Source: Monocercomonoides exilis
Lineage: Eukaryota > Preaxostyla > Oxymonadida > Polymastigidae
Length of the DNA stretch: 64,000 bases
NCBI GenBank assembly: GCA_001643675.2
Contig: LSRY02000005.1
Span: 932,501-996,500, forward strand
Reading direction: 5' to 3'
The position numbers and the translations under genes were made by a program. Each line of letters opens with the position of its first letter. The first letter of the stretch is position 1. Below, piece by piece: positions 9,297-20,371 of the stretch. Below the pieces are notes generated by a model, which was given only the letters and a program-made list of their open reading frames with translations, was not told the DNA's origin and ran no database searches.

Positions 9297-12200
9297 TCAA
9301 TTGTATTCCCCTTTCTTCCCTTTCTTGCCTTCCTTCTCATCCATCTCATCCCTTTCACCCCCCTCTTCTCTTCGTGTTTCCACAAGCTCTACTGCATCTG
9401 ACATCGTCATCACCAATGCATCCTTCGGGAAGTGTGAAATAAGCTCCCGCTTCACTTCCACGAGCTTCATCCTCCCTGAAGCCTCTTGCTCAACGCACCC
9501 ATTTACAATATTCCAAATTGAAGACTCCTCTGCAGCCAGCATATTCGGCATCTCAAACATCCCTATCTTCTGCCCTGCCACCTCTGCTGGATACTCTCCA
9601 AACGGGATCTGAAGAGTCAAGCATTCCCACAGCATCATCCCAATAGAGAATGCCACCGACTCCTTTGTTGCACCCATCTTCATGTTTATCTGCAGCTCAG
9701 GTGCTTTCCACCTCAGACACTCTTTTCTGAAGTCATCCTCATCCTCAAAGGCTGATGAGGGCAGAGAGTCATCATCATCATCACCACCACTGTCAGATGT
9801 CACAACTGTTGATGAAGAAATTGATGAGGAATCTGAATCATCATCCGACAAGAAGTCAGAATGCATCACAATGCAGATCACCATATGCTCAGAGAACAGA
9901 ACAATGTGAGGACTCAGACTGGACAATGACTGAAGCTTGTTTTCCATTTCATCAAATGAATGAAGGGCGAGATTAGCCACCCAGAACAAGATTTGGGCAG
10001 CTGTCTGCTCCCTCTCTTTCAATGAGCCAATCGCCATCTCCTTTTTCTCGTTCCTTCCATGCAACAACATGAACAAAGAATCCCTCAAATCCACAATCAG
10101 TTTCTCGTGTGGAGATGAACATGCCATTGCATCCACTAGATTTGACATCGACGAGGTGGTCGGACACATACTCTCTGGTCGGATAAAAGTTGTATCTGTA
10201 TCTGTGGTAGAAGTGGATGAGATGGATGGTGATGGAGTTCTCTTTCTTGTCTCTTCATCTTCTTCAACCTTCTCTAATGCCCAATCAGGAATTCTATCTG
10301 AATCCCTTCCCAATATATATTCAGTTGATCCACTTTCACTCAGCAAATGCTCTGATGACTCAGAGTGTCCCAAACTTTTCTCATATACTCTTTTCTTTAT
10401 CCTCTCTTCATTACTCTTCTCAGCCTCTCTTTCAGCTCTCTTCCACTGCTCCTCTGGTGACATCTCCATCGTCACCATCTCAATCAGTTTTGGATCTTTT
10501 CTGATGTTATCATTCACAATCTCTTCCAATTCTTCTGTTCTTCTCTCCGACTTTCTCCATCGAACTGCCAGAATGATAGATACAACAAGAACAATCAAAA
10601 ACAATAAAACAAATACAACAGCTATAATCAACGCCCATGATGATTTTTCTTCTTTTCCGCTTTCAACAATTTTTTCATCTCCTTTTGGTGGAGAAATACT
10701 TATATTCTTCAGAACGAATGAATTTGTTGACGAAGGAGATTCTTCATTCCCAAATAAAATATGCACACTCACCTCGATTTCATCTCCACAATTGCTAATG
10801 AGATCTATTCCCACACTTCCTTCTGCTTCTCCTTCTGATAAAAATCCATTTGCGTCGAAATCGTGTTTTTCAATCTCTTTCTCTTCTCCTTTCCTCTTCA
10901 CAACTGAGAATGACAGATTGCATGGAACAAGAAGTATCCCTTTGAATGTCAGCTTCATTCTGTCTGTCTCTTCTTTTGCTTCCACACTCTCCAGAACAGG
11001 AATGAAGAATGATGAATCCCTTTCTGAAACAATTCCTTCAAAACTGCACCCATCATTCAACATCCACAATGACGAATTATCCTTCACTCCATCTCCTCCT
11101 TTCAAACTCATCACATTCAATGTTCCAGAATCAGAACAGATGATGTTTCTTCTCAATGATAGATATCCTTCAATTGATGGATTATTGCTCTCAAATAACC
11201 CCATCTCAATTATCACATTTCCTCCATTCATTGTTATTCCCCCTTCAGGAGAATTCGAGATTGTTGTGTCTTTCATCAAAACAGAACTCTTCACAACATC
11301 AACAAGAGATCCTGACCATATGCATATCTCTTCTTCTTCTTTATTCAGATGAAGTTCATTTCTTTCATTTGAACTTCCATCAAAAATGCAATTGTCCATT
11401 ATCACATCTAAACAATTCTCCAATTTCATCAATTTCCCTTTTGTAGTCTTTGAACTGACTCCGCCTATTGTGCAATTTGTTAATTGAATCGTCTTTTTCA
11501 TTGAAAAGCATGATATCAAAGATTCTCCATCCCCTTCAACTGTGATATTTTCAGAATGAAACTTTTCCATATTCAATTGCTCACATTCATTAATCTCAAT
11601 CAGAGATGTTTTTATTGTTGAATTGAATATCTCAAACAAATAAATCACTGATGGAAGAGAAGATGATAGATACAATGCAGATTCATGAAGAATAAGATTT
11701 GATATTGTGCATCCATCAAGTTGTAATTCTCCTTTTTTCATGAATATAATGTGGAATGGGATGTTTGCAAATTCAACATTACCTTCTTCATTAGATTGTT
11801 TTGAAATGAATGAGCAATTCATTATTTCAAGAATTCCTCCCTCTGGTGATATCAGTGATTCGTGAAAAGAGATGAAATTCGAATCGAACACAAAGTTCAC
11901 CCTCAACAATGAGACTGCTCCTGTTGTTGTTATCAAAGCATCTCTTGTTTTTCCAATGCTTGATTTCACTTCAACTTTGCACAAGCCTCTGCTCTTCGAA
12001 CTCAAACTCATCTCTTTCAGATCCAATTCGCCTCTAATTTCACTCTCCTCAACAATGAACATCAGACTTATGAAATCTGAAGTCAGATGCATCAGCCCAT
12101 AATCAATCGAATCACATGGAAGAGTGTTTGTTCCACATTGCTTTTCATTTGATCCATTCACGCTGCTCACAATGATCGTGTCACTCTGATGGATCGTTAT

Positions 12201-15200
12201 AAATACCATCAGATTTGTATCGTCCTTATATTCACACTCATCTCTTCCATATATCGCATTAATTCGTGAATAATGATTCTCTCGAAGATCAAACTGAAAT
12301 TGCCTTTCATCGATCTGAGATGTGATGTTGAAACATTCAATGAAAATGTCATTCCCCACTTTTGCTGTGTTCGCACTGAATTTCATCCCCACAAATGTGA
12401 AATTCAAATCACCTGTTTCCTTTGTTGCCAAATACACTCCTCCTCCTCTTCCTGTGCTATTGTTGCAGCTGCAATGACTGATTGTCGATTCAATCATCTT
12501 CATTGATCCAGAAGCGCCCAACGTGAAAAAGATCGCCCCTCCTTTTTCACTTGTTTCTGCTTTGTCTTCTGTGATGTTGCTCTCATTGATAACCAAACAA
12601 ATCCTTTTCTCACTCTTTGATTCCAAAATGTTCGCTCCATTGTCACTTCTCTTCACTCCTGAAAATGATGAATTATCAATATTGAGATTCATTTCCTCGA
12701 CTCCTTCATTTATCTTTGTTGTTGGTTCAGTTCCTTTGATCAGAAGAAGACATCCTCCACTTTCATTCAACGATTTCACACGAACATTCATCAAATGACA
12801 AGTAATTCCAGCATCGCGGATGATAAAAATGCTGCTTCCAACATTGCATGATTCCATCGACAAATCATTCACTTCCACACGGCCTCCAATCGCATCCACA
12901 AACACACAATCAAATCCATTGTTCACTCTTGCTGCTGAATGGAATGAACATCCAGATATCACCAAATCTCCATAAATATTTGAAATAATTGTTTTGGCTG
13001 AGTTGTCAAATCCAGATGTTAATTGCAGTTGGATATTTGTCAATTCAAGATGATCATCATTTCCCATGAAATATTCCAGTTGACTTCCAACTGCCTTTTC
13101 AAAATTCAATATCGCTTTCACATTCTCTTCTCCCATCTTTACACCCTTTTTGATCTGATAATTGGAAATGTTGAATGAATCTCGAATAATTGTTGATCCT
13201 TCAATTTGAATAGTTTTCTTTCCAATCTCCTTTTTCATGTTTTCCATTCCTTTCCACATTGTTTGACATGGCTCTTCCTCACTTCCACAGCGTGCAACAT
13301 CAAATCCTTCTGATGAGATAAATATTTCAATTGAGCTGTATGGAATCAAAAACATGAACAAATCCTTTTCTTGATGATTATTATCACTTCCAACAAACAG
13401 AGTCTTATCATCCTTCATTGATGAGTAATTGATGTGGAATGAATCATTTGTTACAGAACGATTCAAATCCTTTCCCAAAATGAACAGATTCTTTCCAATT
13501 GCTGCATTGTTGTTCTCAAAAGTGATACCAACATCAAAAACAAATGGGTTTTCATTCAAACAATTTTGGCAATCCAAATGCAAAAATCCTCCTTTTCCAT
13601 TGTCCGATGAAAGTGAGCAAGATGACACATTTGTTGACTTGATCACCAATTTTTCATTCTCTTGCAAAGTCACTTTCGCAACACCACCTTCATCGCTTCC
13701 AGTGTTCACAATATTTGAAAAGTTGCTGTTTTCGAGCAATACAGAAGAACCCATCACCAATGGTGATTTGAAAAATGAACAATCTGCCAAACTGCATCCT
13801 TTCAATGTGCAACGTCCAGTTGTTGTTGTTATCAATGTATATTGAACAGTTTTCAATGATTTGATATCGAATAAACAGTTTTCGAGTTTAAGAACCCCAC
13901 TCGATGAGATCAATGAATCCATATTTGGATCAAATTGATTTGGAATCTGCAACATCAAAGATAACAAGCTGAGTGACTGAATTGATGAAATAACAGATGA
14001 TGATTCAGAATCCCCATTGATTTTTTCATAAAATTGAACAGTCTTATATTGTTCTTCATCTCCCTTATTCACACATCCTTCAATTACAAGTGCATCTGTG
14101 AGGTAATAAATATCTTCCATTGTTCCTTCATCTTTCACTTTCACTGTCCTTTCTCCTTCTGTCTCACTTCTGTCAACGTGATTAATTCCACTTTTCATCG
14201 ATTGACATGGGAATATTTCACTTCCACAACCCAATGTGTCATGCCCATCTGTAGACACAGATACCTCCACCCATTTCAGAGAAACAAGAAACACTCGAAG
14301 ATCCATTTCTCCACATTTCTCATCTTCTCCAACAAATGCATTCCCATCGTCCCTGTAATCTGAGCAATCAAATGCAAACCGCTCAATATTCATAGTGTTC
14401 ACCAGATTCCCACTCTTCACAAACATGTTCTTCCCAACTGTTGCCCTGCATCCAGAAAACGATATCGATGAAAGCTGAAATCCTCCTTCATTCAAACTGC
14501 AATCCAAATATATCCCTCCTCCTCTTCCACCAGCTCCGGCATCCTCATTCACACAGCACCCGGTAAAGGTGGTGCTACTCACTGAAAACGTATTATCAGA
14601 GACGGATGAGGCGAATGAGATGCACCCGCCATCTGTGGAAGTTTGTTGGCTCAACTGTTCTGAGTTGATGTTGGTGAAGGTGCAGTTGGTGAGGGAGATG
14701 GAGAGGGCAGGGGAGGTGGCAGAGGAGAGGACACAGCTGGTGGGAGTGGCAGTGGAGGTGATGTCGGTGATGTTGGAGGAGTTGAGGGTGAGTGGAGTGG
14801 TGAGGGAGGTAAGGTGGAAGATGCTTTGGCTGCTGAGGATGAGACTGGTGATTGCTGTGTTGTTGAGGGCGAGGGAGCCAGCAGTGAGGAAGAAGAGGGG
14901 GGTTGTGATTGATGATGAAGATGAGGTTGTTCCAGCGATGGTGGTTGTGTTGAGGTTGAGGGAAGGGGAGTTATTGGAGAGGTGGAAGAGGATGGGGGTG
15001 ATGGCATTTGAGGAGTTATGGGCGATGGTGAGGGCAGAGACTGTGAGGGAGCCCTGAGTTTGTGCGAAGAGGGAAGAAGAGGAAGATGGATCGGGAGATG
15101 AAGAGGAGGAGGAAGATGAAGAAGAAGTTGACTGTGGAATGTCACTGGAGGAGATAGTTGTTGTGGATATTCCATTTCCAGTGATCTTTGTATTTGGAGC

Positions 15201-17267
15201 ACGGAATGTGAGAGTCTTTGTTGGAGTGAAAGTGGAGATGAGGAGAGTGAGGGAGGCATCACTGAAGGGAGCAATGCATCCGAGAGCATACTCCACAGTT
15301 GCACATGGATTTTGTTGTGTTTTTCCACAGGCATCGATATCAGTTCCATTGTTGGCAACAATTTTTTTCTGGTTGATGATTGGAAGCCAGCCATTGAACT
15401 CATCGTTTTCAGCTGTATTGTTATTCCAGACTCTTTGTGTTGTGGTTGTTGAGCCACATTGCTGGAAAGGAGTTTGGGTAATATCACTTCCACTAAAGAA
15501 CACATCATTTCCTCTGCCATTTGCAGCAGTGTTGCTATCAAAGAAACAGAAAGTGATGAATTTGACTTCATTCATCCAGGAATAAGTTGAATAGCAGTGA
15601 ATGCCAGCTCCACCAAGAATTGAAGTTGAACTTGTCAATTTATTGTTAATGAATTGACAATGATTGATTGAAAATTGATTTGGTTTATTTTGCGGAGGAT
15701 TAAAAAATGTTAATGAGCCAGTCGCATTTCCACCAGTATTAGAGATACACATACAGTTTGAAAACAGAAATTGACCGTTTGTTGGGAAATAACCAATATA
15801 AAAATACCAGCCAGTTCCACACCAATCAGTTATTTTGCAATTTTCAACTTTGTTTTTTGAAAATAAATAGACAGAAGATGATTGTCGGCAATCGATGCAA
15901 GTTGCTCCTCCATGTAAAGCAGAACAACTGGTGAAATTGGATTTTTCAATTTCAATTTTCAACAAAAACACGCTATATAACGCTCCACCACTGCATCCGT
16001 TTGTTGAACATTTGAAAAACGAACAAGAAGTGATTGTGAGATTTGCATTTTCGCAGTTGACTTTTAGAGCGCCTCCTTGATCATTTCCGCTATATGAATC
16101 ATTCCATTCGCACCACTCAAAGCGATGGCTGTTCTCATCAAAAGAGGACAATCTTCCTGGTGTTTCTCGTTGAGTTTCTGTTCCAATATGCACCACAGCA
16201 TCATTTGATAAAGAACGTGTTTGGCGGAGGAATGAGGTGTTGAAGGCAGAGAGAGAAGTGGATGGGCTGTTGAGGTTGGGGAGGATCGCACCATCGATTG
16301 GATTGAAGGTGTGGAGGAAGATGGATGAGTGGATGGAGAGAGAGGAGCGTAGAGAGAAGGAGGAGATTGTGTTTATGCTTGTGTTTGTGTTTATGGTGGT
16401 GGTGGTGAATGAGTTGTGTGTGTGTGTGGGTTTGGCAGGAATGGTGTGTGTGGATTGTGGCGCAGTGGTGATGTTTGTGAAGAGTGTGTCCGAGAGGTGG
16501 AGATCGAGGTGGATTTGGAGGTGGGGATGGGATTGGTGATGGTTATGGAGAGGGGAAGAGGAAGAGGAAGAGGAAATAAAAGAGGAAGGGGAAGGAGAAG
16601 GAGAAGAAAAAGATGATGATGAGGATGAGGATGAGAAAGATGAAAGAGAAGGGGAAGGGGAAGAGAGGGAAGAAGGAGAAAAAAGGAAAGGTTGGACGAG
16701 GGGGATGAAGGAGGAGAAAGAGGAGCGGGAGATGGAGAAGGATGCGGGGATTGGTAAGTTAGCATTTTGGAGGAGATTTTTGGGAAGGGAGAAGAGGGGG
16801 AAGGAGATGAAGGCTGGTTGATGGATAACGAGGGAGAAGTTGGAGAGAGAGAGGGAGCTGTGGGAAGAGAGGAAAAGTGGGTGGCTGGCATCTGCGTGGA
16901 TTCGACAGAAGGAGGAGAAAATGGTGCATGACGAGTGGCGTTGTGCAGTGAGAAATGCGCAGCCGCTGAGAGGTTCCATGACGAGATCGCTCACACACAA
17001 CGAGGTGTTGATTATATTCACATTTGTTCGAGCACAACTGACACGATCGCCTGGCGAGAATATGACTTTTGCTGCACCTATGCCATTTTTATTGGAGTAT
17101 TTGTTGCTGCGTGTTTCAATGCTGATCGTGCTTTCTGGCATCTCCCAATTCATTTCTTGTTGATTTCGTTTTTCTGCAATGCCTATTCCATTGTCGCAAT
17201 TTACAAAAAACAAAATCAGAGCAACAATATTGAATGCAACTTTTACGCTGGTGGAGAATCTCACCAT
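9297..17267 (-). CDS. Gene A: giant type-I membrane protein with Pmp-like beta-helix ectodomain and cytoplasmic pseudokinase
   Basis: A single uninterrupted frame of 2656 aa ending in TGA. It has an N-terminal hydrophobic signal (residues 8-24, VKVAFNIVALILFFVNC), then a Ser/Pro/Phe-rich low-complexity stretch near residues 125-270 and another poly-Ser stretch near 700. The ectodomain carries Pmp/beta-helix repeats (GGALKV, GGALYS, GGIYLDC, GGAIFF) and four CG-x4-PC motifs near 644, 1012, 1326 and 1706. The membrane-proximal module (LSLRRN, VMSLKGGDG, FFIPVLESV, LVPCNLSF) is shared with gene B. The transmembrane helix is at about 2208-2234. The tail begins VTMEMSPEEQW and has an acidic/Ser linker. 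It ends in a protein-kinase C-lobe remnant: RWKAPEL (APE motif) near 2520 and AFSIGMMLWECLT (helix F) near 2540. No glycine loop, VAIK lysine, HRD or DFG is visible, so it should be catalytically dead. Residues encoded by 9565-10451 are identical to gene B. Confidence 0.88.
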   Translation of the reverse strand: MVRFSTSVKVAFNIVALILFFVNCDNGIGIAEKRNQQEMNWEMPESTISIETRSNKYSNKNGIGAAKVIFSPGDRVSCARTNVNIINTSLCVSDLVMEPLSGCAFLTAQRHSSCTIFSSFCRIHADASHPLFLSSHSSLSLSNFSLVIHQPAFISFPLFSLPKNLLQNANLPIPASFSISRSSFSSFIPLVQPFLFSPSSLSSPSPSLSSFSSSSSSSSFSSPSPSPSSFISSSSSSSPLHNHHQSHPHLQIHLDLHLSDTLFTNITTAPQSTHTIPAKPTHTHNSFTTTTINTNTSINTISSFSLRSSLSIHSSIFLHTFNPIDGAILPNLNSPSTSLSAFNTSFLRQTRSLSNDAVVHIGTETQRETPGRLSSFDENSHRFEWCEWNDSYSGNDQGGALKVNCENANLTITSCSFFKCSTNGCSGGALYSVFLLKIEIEKSNFTSCSALHGGATCIDCRQSSSVYLFSKNKVENCKITDWCGTGWYFYIGYFPTNGQFLFSNCMCISNTGGNATGSLTFFNPPQNKPNQFSINHCQFINNKLTSSTSILGGAGIHCYSTYSWMNEVKFITFCFFDSNTAANGRGNDVFFSGSDITQTPFQQCGSTTTTQRVWNNNTAENDEFNGWLPIINQKKIVANNGTDIDACGKTQQNPCATVEYALGCIAPFSDASLTLLISTFTPTKTLTFRAPNTKITGNGISTTTISSSDIPQSTSSSSSSSSSSPDPSSSSSLFAQTQGSLTVSALTIAHNSSNAITPILFHLSNNSPSLNLNTTTIAGTTSSSSSITTPLFFLTAGSLALNNTAITSLILSSQSIFHLTSLTTPLTLNSSNITDITSTATPTSCVLSSATSPALSISLTNCTFTNINSEQLSQQTSTDGGCISFASSVSDNTFSVSSTTFTGCCVNEDAGAGGRGGGIYLDCSLNEGGFQLSSISFSGCRATVGKNMFVKSGNLVNTMNIERFAFDCSDYRDDGNAFVGEDEKCGEMDLRVFLVSLKWVEVSVSTDGHDTLGCGSEIFPCQSMKSGINHVDRSETEGERTVKVKDEGTMEDIYYLTDALVIEGCVNKGDEEQYKTVQFYEKINGDSESSSVISSIQSLSLLSLMLQIPNQFDPNMDSLISSSGVLKLENCLFDIKSLKTVQYTLITTTTGRCTLKGCSLADCSFFKSPLVMGSSVLLENSNFSNIVNTGSDEGGVAKVTLQENEKLVIKSTNVSSCSLSSDNGKGGFLHLDCQNCLNENPFVFDVGITFENNNAAIGKNLFILGKDLNRSVTNDSFHINYSSMKDDKTLFVGSDNNHQEKDLFMFLIPYSSIEIFISSEGFDVARCGSEEEPCQTMWKGMENMKKEIGKKTIQIEGSTIIRDSFNISNYQIKKGVKMGEENVKAILNFEKAVGSQLEYFMGNDDHLELTNIQLQLTSGFDNSAKTIISNIYGDLVISGCSFHSAARVNNGFDCVFVDAIGGRVEVNDLSMESCNVGSSIFIIRDAGITCHLMNVRVKSLNESGGCLLLIKGTEPTTKINEGVEEMNLNIDNSSFSGVKRSDNGANILESKSEKRICLVINESNITEDKAETSEKGGAIFFTLGASGSMKMIESTISHCSCNNSTGRGGGVYLATKETGDLNFTFVGMKFSANTAKVGNDIFIECFNITSQIDERQFQFDLRENHYSRINAIYGRDECEYKDDTNLMVFITIHQSDTIIVSSVNGSNEKQCGTNTLPCDSIDYGLMHLTSDFISLMFIVEESEIRGELDLKEMSLSSKSRGLCKVEVKSSIGKTRDALITTTGAVSLLRVNFVFDSNFISFHESLISPEGGILEIMNCSFISKQSNEEGNVEFANIPFHIIFMKKGELQLDGCTISNLILHESALYLSSSLPSVIYLFEIFNSTIKTSLIEINECEQLNMEKFHSENITVEGDGESLISCFSMKKTIQLTNCTIGGVSSKTTKGKLMKLENCLDVIMDNCIFDGSSNERNELHLNKEEEEICIWSGSLVDVVKSSVLMKDTTISNSPEGGITMNGGNVIIEMGLFESNNPSIEGYLSLRRNIICSDSGTLNVMSLKGGDGVKDNSSLWMLNDGCSFEGIVSERDSSFFIPVLESVEAKEETDRMKLTFKGILLVPCNLSFSVVKRKGEEKEIEKHDFDANGFLSEGEAEGSVGIDLISNCGDEIEVSVHILFGNEESPSSTNSFVLKNISISPPKGDEKIVESGKEEKSSWALIIAVVFVLLFLIVLVVSIILAVRWRKSERRTEELEEIVNDNIRKDPKLIEMVTMEMSPEEQWKRAEREAEKSNEERIKKRVYEKSLGHSESSEHLLSESGSTEYILGRDSDRIPDWALEKVEEDEETRKRTPSPSISSTSTTDTDTTFIRPESMCPTTSSMSNLVDAMACSSPHEKLIVDLRDSLFMLLHGRNEKKEMAIGSLKEREQTAAQILFWVANLALHSFDEMENKLQSLSSLSPHIVLFSEHMVICIVMHSDFLSDDDSDSSSISSSTVVTSDSGGDDDDDSLPSSAFEDEDDFRKECLRWKAPELQINMKMGATKESVAFSIGMMLWECLTLQIPFGEYPAEVAGQKIGMFEMPNMLAAEESSIWNIVNGCVEQEASGRMKLVEVKRELISHFPKDALVMTMSDAVELVETRREEGGERDEMDEKEGKKGKKGEYN
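9565..10451 (-). repeat. 887-bp inverted duplicate, copy in gene A tail
   Basis: This segment reads as the reverse complement of 28499-29385 with no mismatch noticed. Identity stops sharply at both ends. Just outside the 5' side there are two silent changes (TCA/TCG and GAG/GAA). On the 3' side the proteins diverge right after AEVAGQKI. It codes for the acidic linker and the pseudokinase APE/helix-F region. Confidence 0.9.
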
Positions 17268-18447
17268 GGAAGAAGATGACAGAAAAAACGAAAAACAAAA
17301 ATTCCTGCGCCCAATATATTTTTATTATTCATAAAACATGTTTTTATACTTTTGTAAAAACAATTAACAAATGTATTTTTTTACATATCACATCAAAATA
17401 TTTTTCCAAAAAATAGTTATGAATTATTTAACTTTTTCCATTAAACTAGTTTTCGAAAAACAATCCATATGTTGATTTTTTCTATCGAAAAAAAATAACA
17501 TATGTTTTCATTGTAATTGATGTTAACAGGAAAAACAATAATTGTCAACATATGAAATTTTTTTCAATTTTTACACACTCACACCTTTGAAATATGATAT
17601 TGCTGAAAAAATTCCTATGAATAAGTGAAAAATGATACACCATATATTTTTTAAATTTGGTAAATTTAGGTGATTATTATTGAAATTGTATTTTTTCATT
17701 CAAAATTTTCGGTTCAAGTGTTTCCTTTGGACATAAATTCATGATTACTTGAGAGTGAAAAGCCTCAATAAAAGACATTTGAATATTGATTTCAGCTGAT
17801 TCACTTCATCCAAAAACAGTTGCGATGAATTCAGCATTTGAAATCAAAAGCTCTTTTCAATGACAAGCAAATTTTGAAAAATCTGCAACCAGAAAAAAGT
17901 TATAATTTCAAAAATATTACCCATTTTTATTCAAAGTTGTTGGACTTTGTTTTCGAAATTGGTAAACTTCTTATTCAAAAATAAACAAATTGAGTATATT
18001 TTAAGAAAATTTTTTGTGAAAAATTGGTTTTTTGTTGAGTATTGGAAAGTGATAAAAATAGTATATTTTTTCATTATTTATAAAAAGGATGTAAATTGAG
18101 CTCCAATATTTATTATTTGTGAATAAACATGAAAATTTTTGATTTTTCAGGAAAAAATCATCATTCTTGAAATCTGAAAATTTTCAAATGAACTCACCTT
18201 ACATTGTTAAATTACACATTATCCAATCAAGAAAAGTTATTTATATTTTAAATATATTCAGATGATTAATATAAAACATATGAAGTGAAGTTTGTGTTAA
18301 TAATGGTGGACACTTTCAATAACTGTGGAAAGTCATATTATTTCAACAACCGTTGATAGTTGCATTTTGTCAAATAATTAAATTACACACTAAATGAGCA
18401 TGAACTCATATGAATTGTGTTTGTCACTTATCCAACACAATTAAATA

Positions 18448-18897
18448 CAGTCCGGACCTGATATAATCACGTCGAATGTGATCACATTCGTTTTGAGTCA
18501 CATTTTTCCATGTACCGTCATTTTTGGCCTATTTTTCATTCATTTTCTATCGAATATAATCACAGGGATGAAAATATATAATCACATTTTAAATTATAAT
18601 GGGTGATTTTTTCAATGCAAAATCGGTTTTTTGATCAAAATTTTCAGAAAATCGATTTTTCAAAATAATGTTAAAATAAGTCTGAATAACATAAAAAAAC
18701 AATAAAAATTGTCATTTCTATTGAAAAATGTGTATTTGTCAAGTTTTTTCAAAAATTAAAAAATAGACACGAAATTAATTATTTCTAAAATAAAATTTCA
18801 TTTTTTTCTGTGTTAAGTCACTTCGCTTATAATCACAATCGGATATTGTCACAAAAAGTTGTGCAAAAACCGATGTGATTATATCCGATTTGGACTG
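18448..18897. mobile_element. 450-bp TA-flanked inverted-repeat element (Tc1/mariner/pogo-like MITE)
   Basis: The termini CAGTCCGGACCTGATATAATC and its imperfect inverse ending GGACTG are bounded by TA on each side (18446-18447 and 18898-18899). CAGTCC...GATATAA termini with TA duplication are typical of pogo/Tc1-type elements. The interior is non-coding. It sits in the loop of the larger foldback. Confidence 0.75.
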
Positions 18898-19155
18898 TAT
18901 AATAAAACTTATTTTTTCTTTTCTGAGAAACTTGGAGAATTTAAAATCTCGGAGTTTATTCAAGGATTGAAAATATAATTTTCTTTATTCAATAAAGAAA
19001 TTATAGTATTTCAGTATATCAATGAAGTTTGAAAACGTTGAGTGTGTAACTGTGCGATTTGACAAAATGCAACTATCAACGGTTGTTGAAATAATATGAC
19101 TGTTCACAGTTATTGAAAGTGTCCACCATTATTAACACGAACTTCACTTCATATG

Positions 19156-19421
19156 GGGGAAAATACTGACTTTCAAGCTTTTTATGCACAAAGCATGAAA
19201 AAATTGTTTCGCTCAAAACTTTTGATCGCTTTCTCAGATTTCAAAATAAATATGATTTTCATATCTGCACACAGGCATCGTTGAAATCAAAATATCAAGT
19301 TTTCCAACATTTCACGAATGTCAAAAAATGGACCAATTTTAAATTGTTTTTTGATACAAAAAAATCAACGAAAAGCGCATATTTTTTCAATGAAAATGCC
19401 TGAAGTGAAATATTTTTCCCC
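19156..19421. mobile_element. 266-bp MITE, family 2, copy 1 (ATATG target duplication)
   Basis: The termini are GGGGAAAATA and TATTTTTCCCC. The direct repeat ATATG lies on both sides (19151-19155 and 19422-19426). The opposite arm of the surrounding palindrome keeps the unoccupied site (CATATG), which directly shows this is an insertion. Other copies are at 19848-20115 and 57089-57355. Confidence 0.8.
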
Positions 19422-19847
19422 ATATGTTTTATATTAATCATCTGAATATATTTAAAATATAAATAACTTTTCTTGATTGGATAATGTGTAATTTAACAAT
19501 GTAAGGTGAGTTCATTTGAAAATTTTCAGATTTCAAGAATGATGATTTTTTCCTGAAAAATCAAAAATTTTCATGTTTATTCACAAATAATAAATATTGG
19601 AGCTCAATTTACATCCTTTTTATAAATAATGAAAAAATATACTATTTTTATCACTTTCCAATACTCAACAAAAAACCAATTTTTCACAAAAAATTTTCTT
19701 AAAATATACTCAATTTGTTTATTTTTGAATAAGAAGTTTACCAATTTCGAAAACAAAGTCCAACAACTTTGAATAATAAGTTAAACAATTTTGAATAATT
19801 AGCTTCCCAAAATCGAATTAATGGTTTTTTAATTTTTATAATTAGTT

Positions 19848-20115
19848 GGGGAATAATATGAACTTTCAAATCTTTTTTGCATAAAGCTACAAAAAATTGT
19901 TCCATTGATTGCTTTACAAAAATATATCAGATTTCATAATAAATATGATTTTCATATCTGTTAACAAACATCATTGATATAATAACATTATGTTTTGTGA
20001 CGCCAAACGTATTTCAAAAAATAAACATATTTATTTCAAATTTTCTGATCACAAAAAGTTCTTCGCATATACATAATTTCTCAATGAAAATGTCTGAAGT
20101 CAAATATTTTGTCCC
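19848..20115. mobile_element. 266-bp MITE family 2, diverged copy 2
   Basis: It starts GGGGAATAATATGAACTTTC and ends TTTTGTCCC. It is collinear with 19156-19421 (shared ACTTTCAA, TTCATATCTG, TTTCTCAATGAAAATG blocks) but has many substitutions and no intact terminal complementarity. Confidence 0.65.
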
Positions 20116-20371
20116 AAATGATCAAAAATATATTAAAAATTTCTTTGATTTTCATCAAAAACTAAAATTGGAACAAAAAAATATTAGGACTGTCAAAAAA
20201 TAGTCAAATATATAAATAAATGTTTGCCTTTTTAATTTTGATCATCTATTTCTTCTGTTTTAATGAACAAAAAAAAAAAAATAACCGGGTTTGTGAAAAT
20301 GTTCGGGTTTATAAATCACCCTTCAAATCAATTATTTTTTAACTATTTTTTTCATTTTTTTGTGACAATTA

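Larger units (their letters stand above)
17929..19774. mobile_element. Foldback (long palindromic) element with nested insertions
   Basis: The left arm (about 17929-18390) and right arm (about 19040-19774) are near-perfect inverted copies for roughly 460 bp, apart from one 266-bp insertion in the right arm at 19156-19421. The loop holds a separate TA-flanked 450-bp element (18448-18897). No ORF is present. No target duplication could be found at the outer ends, so the true borders may be slightly different. Confidence 0.75.

Noticed and set aside
10069-11352. 427-codon open frame antisense to gene A tail, and its counterpart at 28261-28881
   Set aside because: These are shadows of the purine-rich, acidic coding strand. 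The sense frame has domain structure and continuity; the antisense has only Ser/Leu/Phe-rich sequence.
14569-15571. Overlapping open frames of 162 aa and 306 aa across the GC-rich part of gene A
   Set aside because: The region is strand-asymmetric low complexity, so several frames stay open by composition. The 2656-aa frame runs straight through.
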